In this document: piece by piece, positions 1 through 7,693 of the stretch
How the letters are laid out: every line of letters begins with the position of its first letter
How positions within the stretch are numbered: the first letter of the stretch is position 1
Assembly: GCA_044220975.1 (NCBI GenBank)
Contig: JBGAPZ010000074.1
Location: 1 to 10,278 of the forward strand
Reading direction: 5' to 3'
From: SZUA-430 sp044220975
Lineage (GTDB): Bacteria > Pseudomonadota > Alphaproteobacteria > Micropepsales > Micropepsaceae
Length of the DNA stretch: 10,278 bases
Made by a program: the position numbers and the translations under genes
Notes under the pieces: model-generated
Told to the model about the DNA's origin: nothing
Database searches by the model: none
What the model saw: only the letters and a program-made list of their open reading frames with translations

Positions 1-315
1 AATGTATTGTGGGACATTCCGCTTGGCCCCACCGCGGCATTGTCATTGGGCGCCGGTCGCGGTGGCGACAACATCTCGCAAACGAACTCGCTGCACACTG
101 TCCCCTTTGACGGCTCCGAGTACGTCTTCGCGTGGCAACTGCTCGCCGGATTGTCATTCTCTATTGGTCCGACAACCGATCTCGTTGTGAACTATCGCTA
201 CATGAACGCGGACGGTCCCGAATTTCTGGAGAGCGACGGCGCAAATCTTCACAACGACACGTTCGACGACGTCAGCCACCACACCCTGACGATTGGCCTC
301 AGGTTCGATATCTGA
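1..315 (+). CDS. Outer-membrane beta-barrel protein, C-terminal part (5' truncated by window edge)
   Basis: The reading frame is open from base 1 (first codons N-V-L-W-D-I-P) to the TGA at 313-315, so only about the last 104 residues are present. The visible part alternates short amphipathic, glycine- and aromatic-rich segments with polar loops: GPTAALSLGAGRG, then FAWQLLAGLSFSIGPTTDL, then VVNYRYMN, a polar loop (about 25 residues, rich in D, N and H), and a last strand HTLTIGLRFDI. This is the usual look of the closing strands of a small Omp25/OmpA-like barrel. It ends right after the last strand, so there is no OmpA peptidoglycan-binding domain. The final residue is I rather than the more usual terminal F, with F two residues earlier. 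It converges on ntrX. The barrel call is by pattern only; the exact family and function are not determined. Confidence 0.72.
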   Translation, partial: NVLWDIPLGPTAALSLGAGRGGDNISQTNSLHTVPFDGSEYVFAWQLLAGLSFSIGPTTDLVVNYRYMNADGPEFLESDGANLHNDTFDDVSHHTLTIGLRFDI

Positions 316-329
316 CGGCAACGGTCATA

Positions 330-357
330 TTCGGCGCAGCAACCCAGCTGCGCCGAA
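330..357. terminator. Candidate bidirectional terminator between the barrel gene and ntrX
   Basis: A perfect 10-bp inverted repeat, TTCGGCGCAG (330-339) and CTGCGCCGAA (348-357), encloses an 8-nt loop. It sits in the 47-bp gap between two convergent stop codons (313-315 and 363-365), which is where a shared terminator is expected. Neither strand has a clear run of T after the stem, so it may be a weak or Rho-assisted terminator, or a 3'-end stabilising hairpin. The repeat is seen directly; the function is inferred from its place. Confidence 0.55.
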
Positions 358-362
358 GATCT

Positions 363-1778
363 CTACCCGATCAAATCGTCGCCGCGGCCGCCAGTGTTAA
401 TGCCGAGCGATTTCAGCTTGCGGTGCAACGCCGACCGCTCCATGCCGATGAAGGCGGCCGTGCGCGAGATATTGCCGCCGAAGCGGTTGATCTGGGCCAG
501 CAGGTATTCCTTCTCGAACATCTCGCGCGCGTCACGCAGCGGTAGCGCGATGATGCGCTCACTGCCCGCACCTTGGCTGACCGCGGGCGTGGAATTGCCG
601 ACGTCCGCCGGCAGCAGCTCCGCCGTGATCACGCCGTCTGGCGCATCGGCGGCCAGGATCATCAACCGCTCGACGTTGTTGCGCAGCTGACGGATATTGC
701 CCGGCCAATTGTGTGCCTGGAGCGCCGCCATCGCGTCGTCGCCGACCTTCTTCGGCTGCAAACCCGTCGCGCCCGCAATCCGGTTCATGAAATGGTCGAT
801 CAAGGACGGAATGTCCTCGCGCCGCTCGATCAGCGGCGGCACGCGAATGCCGACGACGTTCAGGCGATGGAACAAGTCTTCGCGCAGGCGGCCGTCTTGA
901 ATCTCGGTCCGCGCGTCTGCCGAGCACGACGAGATAACGCGCACATCCACCTGCACGCGCTGGCTGCCGCCGACGCGCGTGAAGTTCTGCTCGACGAGCA
1001 CGCGCAGGATCTTGCCCTGCGTCTCGATCGGCATGTCAGGCACTTCGTCGAGGAACAACGTGCCGCCATGCGCCTGCTCGAACAGACCCACCTTGCGCGA
1101 CTCGCCCGATCCTTCAACGCCGAAGAGTTCGATCTCCATGCGCTCCGGCGCGATGGTCGCACAGTTGATGGTGATGAACGGGCTTTTTTGCCGGCGCGAC
1201 TTCGCGTGCAGCAAGCGCGCGACGACCTCTTTGCCCGATCCGGGCCCGCCCGTGATCATCACACGGCTGTTTGTCGGCGCGATCCGCTCGATTAGCTGAC
1301 GCAGCTGACCGATCGCATGGCTTTGGCCCACGAGGTCGAAATCGTCCCACAAGCGTTCCTTCAGGGATTCATTTTCCCGTCGAAGGCGTTGCGCCTCCAG
1401 GGCGCGTTCGACCGTCAGCAAGATGCGGTCCGCTTTGAAGGGCTTTTCGACGAAGTCGTACGCGCCCTTCTTGATGGCTGTGACGGCAGTCTCGATGTTG
1501 CCGTGGCCGCTGATCACCAGAACCGGCAAATCGGGATGCTCTTTCTTGATCTCGTCGAGCACCTGAAGCCCGTCGAGCCGGCTGCCTTGCAGCCAGATGT
1601 CGAGAATGATCAACGCGGGTCTGCGCGAGCGCGTTTCGCGCAAGGCTCCATCGCTGTCGCCGGCCAAGCGCGTGTTGTAGCCTTCGTCCGAAAGAATGCC
1701 CGCAACGAGTTCGCGGATGTCCGCCTCGTCGTCAACAATCAGGATATCCAGAGCTTGGAGGGCGGCGTTCTTGCTCAT
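363..1778 (-). CDS. ntrX: NtrX, NtrC-family response regulator of the NtrY/NtrX two-component system
   Basis: Cytoplasmic DNA-binding regulator paired with NtrY; in alphaproteobacteria it is linked to nitrogen metabolism, redox and envelope control. With a 471-residue start, the receiver domain spans about 10-125, with the DDE pocket near 16-18, phospho-acceptor Asp60 and the KPF lysine at 112. The AAA+ domain spans about 147-375, with Walker A GGPGSGKE (177-184), Walker B GTLFLDEV (239-246) and the REDLFHRL arginine region (299-306). A Fis-type helix-turn-helix lies at about 430-460. The GAFTGA sigma-54 contact loop is absent: ELFG and FEQA are 12 residues apart, against 16 in the NtrC here. 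The ATG at 1778 is preferred because AGGTGA (1785-1790) lies 6 nt upstream. A start at 1784 (adds M-N) would give an ATGA overlap with ntrY but leaves no spacer after that ribosome site. Confidence 0.95.
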   Translation of the reverse strand: MSKNAALQALDILIVDDEADIRELVAGILSDEGYNTRLAGDSDGALRETRSRRPALIILDIWLQGSRLDGLQVLDEIKKEHPDLPVLVISGHGNIETAVTAIKKGAYDFVEKPFKADRILLTVERALEAQRLRRENESLKERLWDDFDLVGQSHAIGQLRQLIERIAPTNSRVMITGGPGSGKEVVARLLHAKSRRQKSPFITINCATIAPERMEIELFGVEGSGESRKVGLFEQAHGGTLFLDEVPDMPIETQGKILRVLVEQNFTRVGGSQRVQVDVRVISSCSADARTEIQDGRLREDLFHRLNVVGIRVPPLIERREDIPSLIDHFMNRIAGATGLQPKKVGDDAMAALQAHNWPGNIRQLRNNVERLMILAADAPDGVITAELLPADVGNSTPAVSQGAGSERIIALPLRDAREMFEKEYLLAQINRFGGNISRTAAFIGMERSALHRKLKSLGINTGGRGDDLIG

Positions 1779-1780
1779 GT

Positions 1781-4051
1781 TCATTCACCTGCAAGTTTGA
1801 CCGGGGCAGCAAGCCGCCGCGGGAAGGTAAGCCTCACTAGCGCGCCGCTTTCGCGGATAGCGCCGGTCTCGTCCGTCTTCGGTGCGTCTTCGAGGCCAAG
1901 CGCACCTTTGTGGTCTTCCATGATTTTCTTCACGATCGCGAGGCCAAGGCCCGTGCCCTTGACGCGCTTCGTGACGTAAGGCTCGGTCAGGCGGTTGCGA
2001 TCTTCCTTTGGCAAGCCGATACCGTTGTCGATCACTTCGATGCCGACGCGCGCCGCGTCTTGAACCAAGCGAATCTCGATCCGCCCGCCTTCGGCAAGGG
2101 GATGTTCTTCGTCGCCTTCTTTGCCGAATTTCGCTCGGACCGCCTCGCCCGCGTTCTTGAGGACATTGGTCAACGCCTGACTGACCAAGCGGCCGTCGCA
2201 TTCGACGTGGATCGGCTCGTCCGGCGTCAACAGCGCGAACGTGATCTGCGGCAGCGCCACGCGCTGGAGAAACACTGCGTGCCGGATAAGCTCGCCAATA
2301 TCTTCGTCCCGCATCACGGGCTGCGGCATGCGCGCAAACGACGAGAACTCGTCCACCATGCGCCCGATATCGCCGACTTGGCGAATGATCGTCTGTGTGC
2401 ATTGCTCGAACACTTCGGGATCGGTGGCGATCTCCTTCTTGTACTTGCGCCGCAGACGCTCGGCCGAAAGTTGAATCGGCGTCAGCGGATTCTTGATCTC
2501 GTGCGCGATGCGCCGCGCAACGTCTGCCCACGCCGATGTGCGCTGCGCCATGATGAGGTCGGTGATGTCGTCGAACGTCACCACGAAGCCGCGGTCGTCC
2601 TCGCTGGCGCGTTCGCGCGTGACGGTCACGATAAGACTATAGGTCTTGCCATCACGGGCGATGTCGATCTGCGACTGCACGCGCCCGGCACTCCCCGAGA
2701 GTGCGTCGCTAAGAAGACCCGCAAGCTCCGGCACGGCAGTCGCAAGATCCTTGCCGATAATCTCTTCGCGACTAGCGCTCAAGAGCGTCAGCGCCGACCG
2801 GTTCACGACGTCCGCCCTGCCCTGCCCGTCAAGGCCCACAACGCCGGCGGACACGCCGGATAGGACCGCCTCCGTAAACCGCGTCCGCTGTTCGGCTTGG
2901 CGGTGCGAATCCACCAGCTCGTTCCGCTGGCTCTGCAACTGCGCCGTCATGCGGTTGAACGCACGGCCCAGCGACGCCAGCTCGTCGTCGTCGTCGGCCA
3001 GCATCACACGCGCCGCAAGATCGCCTTCCGACACGCGCTCGGCCGCACCGATCAAGCGCCCGATCGGCATCACCAAACGATTTGCGACACCAAAGCCCAC
3101 CCAAATCGCGCCGAAGATGATCAACAGCGCGATGATCCCGTACATCAACCCGAATGTCGCCTGTACCGCATCGCGATCGCGTTGCAGCCGCTTGTAGTTT
3201 TCCGCAGCTTCCGTGGTGCTCAGCTGATATTGCACGAGTTCCTTGTTGACCTCGCGCATGACGACAAGGAAAAAGCTGCCAATCGCGTCCAGCCGGATCA
3301 CCGCCCGCGCGCCTTCGGGCGAGATCGTGATCGCCGTCGTGCCCGATTGTGCCTCGGTCAATTCATCGATAGAGGGCCGGTCGATTGGGATGAACCCAAC
3401 CGTCGCAATCTCTTCCCCCGTCGCATTATAGACACCGCCGCCCGGTAACTGCCGACGGGTCAGCTGTCGTCTTAGAAAGTCGTCCATGCGAAGGCGGGTG
3501 GCGTCCGAGTCCATGACCGGGCCGCCCCCGAAATCCTTGCTGAAATCGAACGCCATGAATTCGGCATCTGACTGGATCACGCGTCTCTGATCCTGCTGAT
3601 AGGCCTCGGCGAGCGCGATCGAGTTATCGACAACCGAGCGCACGCCGCTGCTGAACCACGCTTCCATCGCAAGATTGATGGTGATGGCGGCAGCACCAGC
3701 CGTGAGCACGACGGGAATGACGGCGATCAAAAAGAAGATCGTGACAAGGCGGCCGTGCAATCGCGTACCGGCCGATCCAGACCGCCGCGCCATCCACATC
3801 CGGACCAACCGCCCGGTCACGAGCGCAATGAGCGCCATCAAGAGCAGCACGTCGACGATGATCAGGTAGAGCAGTACGCCCGGCGCCGTCGGCTCGATCT
3901 GGGTCGAACGCGTCAGAATCAGATAGGTCACCACCACCGCGACCAGCGACGCGAAGATCAGCACATACGAAAGCACCGACGTCCGCGCGACCCGGAATAG
4001 GTTGCGCTGCAGCCAGTCTTGGCCTTGCTCGGGTGCCGGTTGGACCGTCAT
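1781..4051 (-). CDS. ntrY: NtrY, membrane-bound sensor histidine kinase
   Basis: At 756 residues it has the usual NtrY size and order. Two transmembrane segments lie at about 27-46 and 58-80, a third at about 102-124, then an extracytoplasmic sensing region to about 298, and a fourth membrane segment at about 302-322. A HAMP linker follows (about 323-376), then a PAS domain (about 390-500), the phospho-acceptor H-box ARRIAHEIKNP with His517, and the ATPase domain with N-box TNVLKNAGEA (628-637), G1 DNGIGL (675-680) and G2 GTGLGLAIV (699-707). It autophosphorylates and passes phosphate to NtrX, encoded next with a 4-bp ATGA stop/start overlap (1781-1784). The sensed signal is not visible from sequence. 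The ATG at 4051 has no strong ribosome site, but the next codons lead straight into the first membrane segment. It lies about 126 bp after ntrC, so it may have its own promoter. Confidence 0.96.
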   Translation of the reverse strand: MTVQPAPEQGQDWLQRNLFRVARTSVLSYVLIFASLVAVVVTYLILTRSTQIEPTAPGVLLYLIIVDVLLLMALIALVTGRLVRMWMARRSGSAGTRLHGRLVTIFFLIAVIPVVLTAGAAAITINLAMEAWFSSGVRSVVDNSIALAEAYQQDQRRVIQSDAEFMAFDFSKDFGGGPVMDSDATRLRMDDFLRRQLTRRQLPGGGVYNATGEEIATVGFIPIDRPSIDELTEAQSGTTAITISPEGARAVIRLDAIGSFFLVVMREVNKELVQYQLSTTEAAENYKRLQRDRDAVQATFGLMYGIIALLIIFGAIWVGFGVANRLVMPIGRLIGAAERVSEGDLAARVMLADDDDELASLGRAFNRMTAQLQSQRNELVDSHRQAEQRTRFTEAVLSGVSAGVVGLDGQGRADVVNRSALTLLSASREEIIGKDLATAVPELAGLLSDALSGSAGRVQSQIDIARDGKTYSLIVTVTRERASEDDRGFVVTFDDITDLIMAQRTSAWADVARRIAHEIKNPLTPIQLSAERLRRKYKKEIATDPEVFEQCTQTIIRQVGDIGRMVDEFSSFARMPQPVMRDEDIGELIRHAVFLQRVALPQITFALLTPDEPIHVECDGRLVSQALTNVLKNAGEAVRAKFGKEGDEEHPLAEGGRIEIRLVQDAARVGIEVIDNGIGLPKEDRNRLTEPYVTKRVKGTGLGLAIVKKIMEDHKGALGLEDAPKTDETGAIRESGALVRLTFPRRLAAPVKLAGE
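1785..1790 (-). promoter_or_regulatory. Ribosome binding site deciding the ntrX start
   Basis: AGGTGA on the minus strand ends 6 nt before the ATG at 1778 and directly abuts the ATG at 1784. The spacing favours the downstream start (M-S-K-N). The site lies inside the last codons of ntrY, so ntrX translation is probably coupled to that of ntrY. Confidence 0.55.
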
Positions 4052-4177
4052 TCGTGCTGCTAGGGCCTACCTATGTGCGAATAATGCAACGCAGAGTTTC
4101 AGCAACAGTACGGTGTCATTCAGGTTTCAATGTACCTGAGTGATGACAGTGTTGCCGATTTTAGTTGCTCTGTTACA
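4052..4177 (-). promoter_or_regulatory. ntrC-ntrY intergenic region, probable ntrYX promoter/operator
   Basis: This is the only sizeable gap inside the minus-strand cluster. A weak sigma-70-like pair, TTGCTG (4100-4105) and TATTCG (4078-4083) with a 16-bp spacer, would start transcription about 30 nt before ntrY. On the plus strand GCAAC occurs at 4086-4090 and 4102-4106, and its reverse GTTGC at 4151-4155 and 4164-4168, on either side of a palindrome at 4116-4143. That makes it a plausible regulator-binding region. No T-run follows the palindrome on the minus strand, so a full terminator after ntrC is not supported and read-through from ntrBC remains possible. The boxes are read directly; the function is inferred. 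Confidence 0.4.
4116..4143. repeat. Imperfect 10-bp palindrome in the ntrC-ntrY gap
   Basis: The arms TCATTCAGGT (4116-4125) and ACCTGAGTGA (4134-4143) surround an 8-nt centre. The inner six pairs are perfect (TCAGGT/ACCTGA), and one mismatch (a T-G wobble on the plus-strand RNA) separates them from three more pairs. It could be a dimeric regulator operator or an RNA hairpin. It lies upstream of the suggested ntrY promoter. Confidence 0.5.
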
Positions 4178-5614
4178 TCACTTGAAGCCGCGAAACACGG
4201 GAATGTCAAGGCTCCGAATCTTCGCCCTGAGTGTGTTGCGGTTAACCCCCAAGATCTCGGCGGCCTTAATTTGGTTTCCGCCCGTGAGACTGAGGCACAT
4301 GGAGATGAGGGGACGCTCCACTTCGCGCAGTGTGCGGTCGTAAAGACCGGGCTGCGGGAATCGCCCGCTAAGTTTCTGAACTTGGGCCGAGAGATAGCGC
4401 TCGACCAGAGTGCTCAGTGGCTCATCGGACTCCTTCCCGGTCGGCTCCGCGATTGCCTGTTCGCGCAACTCCCCGGCAACGATTTCGCCCTTGATGGTGG
4501 TGTCGCTGTGCAGTGCAACGAGCCGCCGCACGACGTTCTCGAGCTCGCGCACATTTCCCGGCCAGCGATGACGCTTCATCGCGTCGAGCGCCGCTGGCTC
4601 GATCGTCTTCTGCGGCATCCCTTCGCGCTCGGCTAGCTTTAAGAAGTGGCGAACCAGATCGGGAATGTCTTCCAACCGGTCGCGCAACGGCGGCAAACGC
4701 ATTGGCACGACGTTGAGCCGGAAGAACAAATCCTCGCGGAACAACCCCTGATGAATCAATTGGCGAAGGTCGCGATGCGTCGCTGCAATGATGCGTACGT
4801 TCGCTGTCACCGATTGGCGCCCGCCAACGGGCGTGAATTCGCCTTCCTGCAACACGCGCAGCAACCGCGTCTGCGCCTCCATCGGCATGTCGCCGACTTC
4901 GTCCAGGAACAGCGTGCCGCCCTCCGCCTGCTCGAACTTGCCGGGGCTGCGCGCATTCGCGCCCGGGAACGCACCGCGCTCGTGCCCAAAGAGTTCGCTC
5001 TCGATCAACTCACGCGGGATCGCGGCCATGCTGACGGCGACAAACGGACCGTTCCGCCGTTTGCCGAAATCGTGCAGCGCACGTGCCACCAACTCTTTGC
5101 CCGTGCCCGATTCACCGCTGATCACGACCGTCAGATCGGTCTGCATCAGCCGCGCAATCACTCGATAGATCTCCTGCATCGCCGCTGATCGCCCGACCAG
5201 TGGTAAGTCGTCATCCCGTTCCGGTTCGGCCGGCAACGGTTTCTTGCCCTTCGCCGCCAACGCGCGCTGCACAACAGCCGTCAGTTCGTTCAAGTCGAAC
5301 GGCTTAGGCAAATACTCGTAAGCCCCGCGCTCGGCCGCCGTGATCGCCGTCATCAGCGTGTTTTGGGCGCTCATCACCACGATGGGAAGATCGGGTCGCA
5401 ACTTTTTCAACCGTGGGATCAGCTCGAACGCGTTCTCGTCCGGCATGATCACGTCGGTGACGACAAGGTCCCCCTCCCCCGCCGACGCCCAGCGCCACAG
5501 CGTCGCCGCATTGCCCGTCGTGCGCACCAGATAGCCCGCCCGCCCCAAAGCTTGGTTCAGCACGGTTCGAATGGCGGCATCGTCGTCGGCGACAAGAATT
5601 GTTCCGGCGTTCAT
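4178..5614 (-). CDS. ntrC: NtrC, nitrogen regulation response regulator
   Basis: 478 residues. The receiver domain (about 4-120) has acidic residues ADDDA at 9-13, phospho-acceptor Asp54 and Lys104 in LPKPF. The AAA+ domain (about 138-370) has Walker A GESGTGKE (167-174), Walker B GTLFLDEV (233-240) and REDLFFRL (293-300). A Fis-type helix-turn-helix at about 446-468 reads IKAAEILGVNRNTLRAKI. It should activate nitrogen-scavenging genes when phosphorylated by NtrB. The sigma-54 contact loop reads GAFPGA (214-219), not GAFTGA: the invariant threonine is proline, codon CCG (plus-strand 4964-4966). The ATG at 5614 is chosen because GAGGGG lies 5 nt upstream and the protein then starts MNAGTILVADDD, matching the family with Asp54 at its standard number. 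The frame is open to 5722, but those 36 extra residues would lie inside ntrB and look unrelated. Confidence 0.96.
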   Translation of the reverse strand: MNAGTILVADDDAAIRTVLNQALGRAGYLVRTTGNAATLWRWASAGEGDLVVTDVIMPDENAFELIPRLKKLRPDLPIVVMSAQNTLMTAITAAERGAYEYLPKPFDLNELTAVVQRALAAKGKKPLPAEPERDDDLPLVGRSAAMQEIYRVIARLMQTDLTVVISGESGTGKELVARALHDFGKRRNGPFVAVSMAAIPRELIESELFGHERGAFPGANARSPGKFEQAEGGTLFLDEVGDMPMEAQTRLLRVLQEGEFTPVGGRQSVTANVRIIAATHRDLRQLIHQGLFREDLFFRLNVVPMRLPPLRDRLEDIPDLVRHFLKLAEREGMPQKTIEPAALDAMKRHRWPGNVRELENVVRRLVALHSDTTIKGEIVAGELREQAIAEPTGKESDEPLSTLVERYLSAQVQKLSGRFPQPGLYDRTLREVERPLISMCLSLTGGNQIKAAEILGVNRNTLRAKIRSLDIPVFRGFK

Positions 5615-5619
5615 GAAAG

Positions 5620-5625
5620 CCCCTC
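5620..5625 (-). promoter_or_regulatory. Ribosome binding site of ntrC, overlapping the ntrB stop
   Basis: GAGGGG on the minus strand lies 5 nt before the ATG at 5614 and shares a base with the ntrB TAG (5625-5627). It fixes the ntrC start and suggests that ntrC translation is coupled to ntrB. Confidence 0.7.
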
Positions 5626-6728
5626 TATCGATGCATGGGTAGACGCAGGCGAAACACCGTGCGCCGCGGTTCGGACTCGCATTCGATCGTGCCGCCGTGA
5701 TCGCTAACAATCTTGGCGACAATGGCGAGTCCCAGCCCCGCCCCCTTCGGTTTCGAACTCACGAACGGCTCGAACATCGAGGCGTTCATCTCAGGCGACA
5801 CGCCAGCGCCGTTGTCGCGCACACTGACCTCGAGCGGTAGCGCCAACCGGTCGCGTGACCCGCCGACGGTCAAGTGCACACCGGGCCGGAACGCGGTTTG
5901 CAGAACGATCTCGCCGTCTTTCACCGCGCTCAGCGCGTCGGACGCATTCTTCACCAGATTCAAGAACACTTGGATCAAGCGGTCTTTGTCGCCCATCACA
6001 GGCGGCAGCGACGGGTCATAGTTGTCCGTGAAGGTGACGCCGCGTGCGAAGCTGGACCTTGCAAGCTGCTTTACGTGGTCCAGCACTTCGTGAATGTTCA
6101 CGGGCTGCGCGTCGACAGGACGCCGGTCGGTGAACACCTCCATGCGATCGACCAGCTTGCGGATGCGATCGGTCTCCTCGCAGATCAACCGCGTCAGCAC
6201 ACGATCGGATTCCGACGCATTCTGCTCGATCAGCTGCGCCGCGCCGCGAATGCCCGCAAGTGGGTTCTTGATTTCGTGCGCCAAGATAGCGGCCATTGAG
6301 GTGACGGAACGCGATGCATGGCGCTGCGTCAGCTGCCGGTCCATCTTCTGTGCGATGGAGCGCTCCTGAAACATCGCAAGCACGCCGCCCGTGATATCCG
6401 CAATCGGCGACAGATGCGCATCTACCGTTCGTGCCGCCAGACGCGGCGTGGCTATTTCAAGCCCATACTCGCTGACGGTCACGCCGTTCGTTCGCACTTG
6501 ATTGATCAGCGCGAGCACCGGGCTACCAAACGGCAGCAGCGCCGTCAGCGCCTGGCGCCTCAGCATTGCCGCACTGATGTCGAAGAACTGTTCTGCCGGC
6601 GGGTTGGCAAACACGATCGCGCCGCCCGCATCGATGCCGATCAAAGGATGTGGCACCGCGGCGAGCAAACTTTCCGTCAGCGTGGGCAGCGCCGTTTCGA
6701 CCGGCCGCTGCTTGGTCTTCACGCTCAT
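5625..6728 (-). CDS. ntrB: NtrB, nitrogen regulation sensor histidine kinase
   Basis: At 367 residues it has no membrane segment, as expected for the soluble NtrB kinase/phosphatase that is controlled by PII proteins and acts on NtrC. A PAS domain fills about 15-125 (VPHPLIGIDAGGAIVFANP near 25-43). The H-box is ILAHEIKNPLAG with His151, followed by the typical GIRGAAQLIEQ. The ATPase domain has the N-box VFLNLVKNASDAL (254-266), G1 DNGAGV (305-310), F-box MFEPFVSSK (318-326) and G2 GAGLGLAIV (329-337). Its ATG overlaps the dusB stop by four bases (ATGA, 6725-6728) and ntrC follows after 10 nt, so dusB-ntrB-ntrC should be one transcript with coupled translation. I see no missing catalytic residue. 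Confidence 0.97.
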   Translation of the reverse strand: MSVKTKQRPVETALPTLTESLLAAVPHPLIGIDAGGAIVFANPPAEQFFDISAAMLRRQALTALLPFGSPVLALINQVRTNGVTVSEYGLEIATPRLAARTVDAHLSPIADITGGVLAMFQERSIAQKMDRQLTQRHASRSVTSMAAILAHEIKNPLAGIRGAAQLIEQNASESDRVLTRLICEETDRIRKLVDRMEVFTDRRPVDAQPVNIHEVLDHVKQLARSSFARGVTFTDNYDPSLPPVMGDKDRLIQVFLNLVKNASDALSAVKDGEIVLQTAFRPGVHLTVGGSRDRLALPLEVSVRDNGAGVSPEMNASMFEPFVSSKPKGAGLGLAIVAKIVSDHGGTIECESEPRRTVFRLRLPMHR

Positions 6729-7693
6729 GCCGCCACCGCCAACGCGCCTTCGGCAAGCTCCATCAGCAACGGTTCCGGATCGCTCGCGCGCACCAACCGG
6801 TCGCGCAGGACCTTGTTGCCGACGCTATCGGCATACCAGCCGAGATGCTTGCGCACGACGCGGCGGCCCAGCTCCACACCGTAATGCGCAAGCGAAGCGC
6901 GATACTGCGTCAACGCAGTACCCCACTTCTCGGCGTCCGGTGGATCGCTCGGAACCGCAAGGCCACGCACGGCCGCCTGCATCTGTGCGATGATCCATGG
7001 CCGGCCAAATGCACCGCGTCCGACAAGCGCGCCATCCGCGCCCGACACGTGTAGGATCTGCTTCGCGTCTTCGATCGATCGAACGTCGCCATTGGCTAGC
7101 ACCGGCACACCGACACTCGCTTTCACGGCACCGATGAACTGCCAGTCCGCAGATCCTTCATAGAATTGCGCGCGCGTCCGCCCGTGAACCGTGAAAGCTT
7201 GAGCACCTTCGCCCTCGAGCCGCCGTGCGAGCTGCGGTGCATTGCGATCCGCGTCGTCCCAACCCAGGCGCATCTTCACCGTAACGGGCACTCTCACCGC
7301 GTCGACCACGGCGCGCACCAAAGCGGCCGCTAAGTCAGGCTCACGCATCAACGCAGAGCCGCAATGTCCGCCCACAACCTTCTTGGCCGGGCAACCCATA
7401 TTGATGTCGACAAGAAAGGCGCCTTCCGCTTCCGCCAACCGAGCAGCTTCGGCAAGAGCGTCCGGCTCGCGGCCTGCGAGCTGTATTGCAATCGGCCCCT
7501 GGTCACGGTCCGCTCTGAGCCGAAGCGCGGCGATCTTCCGATCACGGAGCAACTCGGCGCTGGCGACCATTTCCGAATAGACCAAAGACTGACCATAGGT
7601 GCGAACAGCCGCCCGAAACGGCGCGTCCGTGATGCCAACCATGGGCGCTAAGCCGATCGGGGTCTCGCCAAAGCTCTGGAACGGACTGCCCAC
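6725..7693 (-). CDS. dusB: DusB (NifR3-like) tRNA-dihydrouridine synthase
   Basis: This is an FMN-dependent, NADPH-using reductase that makes dihydrouridine in the tRNA D-loop. At 322 residues it has the family's normal length. The N-terminal barrel start GLAPMVGITDAPFR (14-27) is typical. The catalytic cysteine is Cys101 in NMGCPAKKVVGG, the FMN/tRNA-contact motifs VKMRLGWDD (139-147) and FTVHGRTRAQFYEG (167-180) follow, and ANGDVRS (200-206) and GRGAFGRPW (225-233) form the flavin-phosphate side. The start codon is GTG at 7693; there is an in-frame stop a little upstream and no in-frame ATG between them. GAGAGG (7707-7712) lies 13 nt upstream, a rather long spacing. The gene heads the minus-strand cluster. 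Its linkage to ntrB is conserved in alphaproteobacteria (historically called nifR3) and does not imply a direct role in nitrogen sensing. Confidence 0.97.
   Translation of the reverse strand: MGSPFQSFGETPIGLAPMVGITDAPFRAAVRTYGQSLVYSEMVASAELLRDRKIAALRLRADRDQGPIAIQLAGREPDALAEAARLAEAEGAFLVDINMGCPAKKVVGGHCGSALMREPDLAAALVRAVVDAVRVPVTVKMRLGWDDADRNAPQLARRLEGEGAQAFTVHGRTRAQFYEGSADWQFIGAVKASVGVPVLANGDVRSIEDAKQILHVSGADGALVGRGAFGRPWIIAQMQAAVRGLAVPSDPPDAEKWGTALTQYRASLAHYGVELGRRVVRKHLGWYADSVGNKVLRDRLVRASDPEPLLMELAEGALAVAA

Noticed and set aside
363..1295. Long open frames on the plus strand opposite ntrX, and similar ones opposite ntrY, ntrC, ntrB and dusB.
   Set aside because: They are low-complexity, arginine/histidine/alanine-rich translations mirroring GC-rich codon use, with no recognisable domains; the opposite frames hold complete conserved proteins.
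5615..5722. A longer NtrC start (36 extra residues, from 5722).
   Set aside because: The extension lies inside the ntrB coding end, has no family resemblance, and a good ribosome site supports the ATG at 5614.
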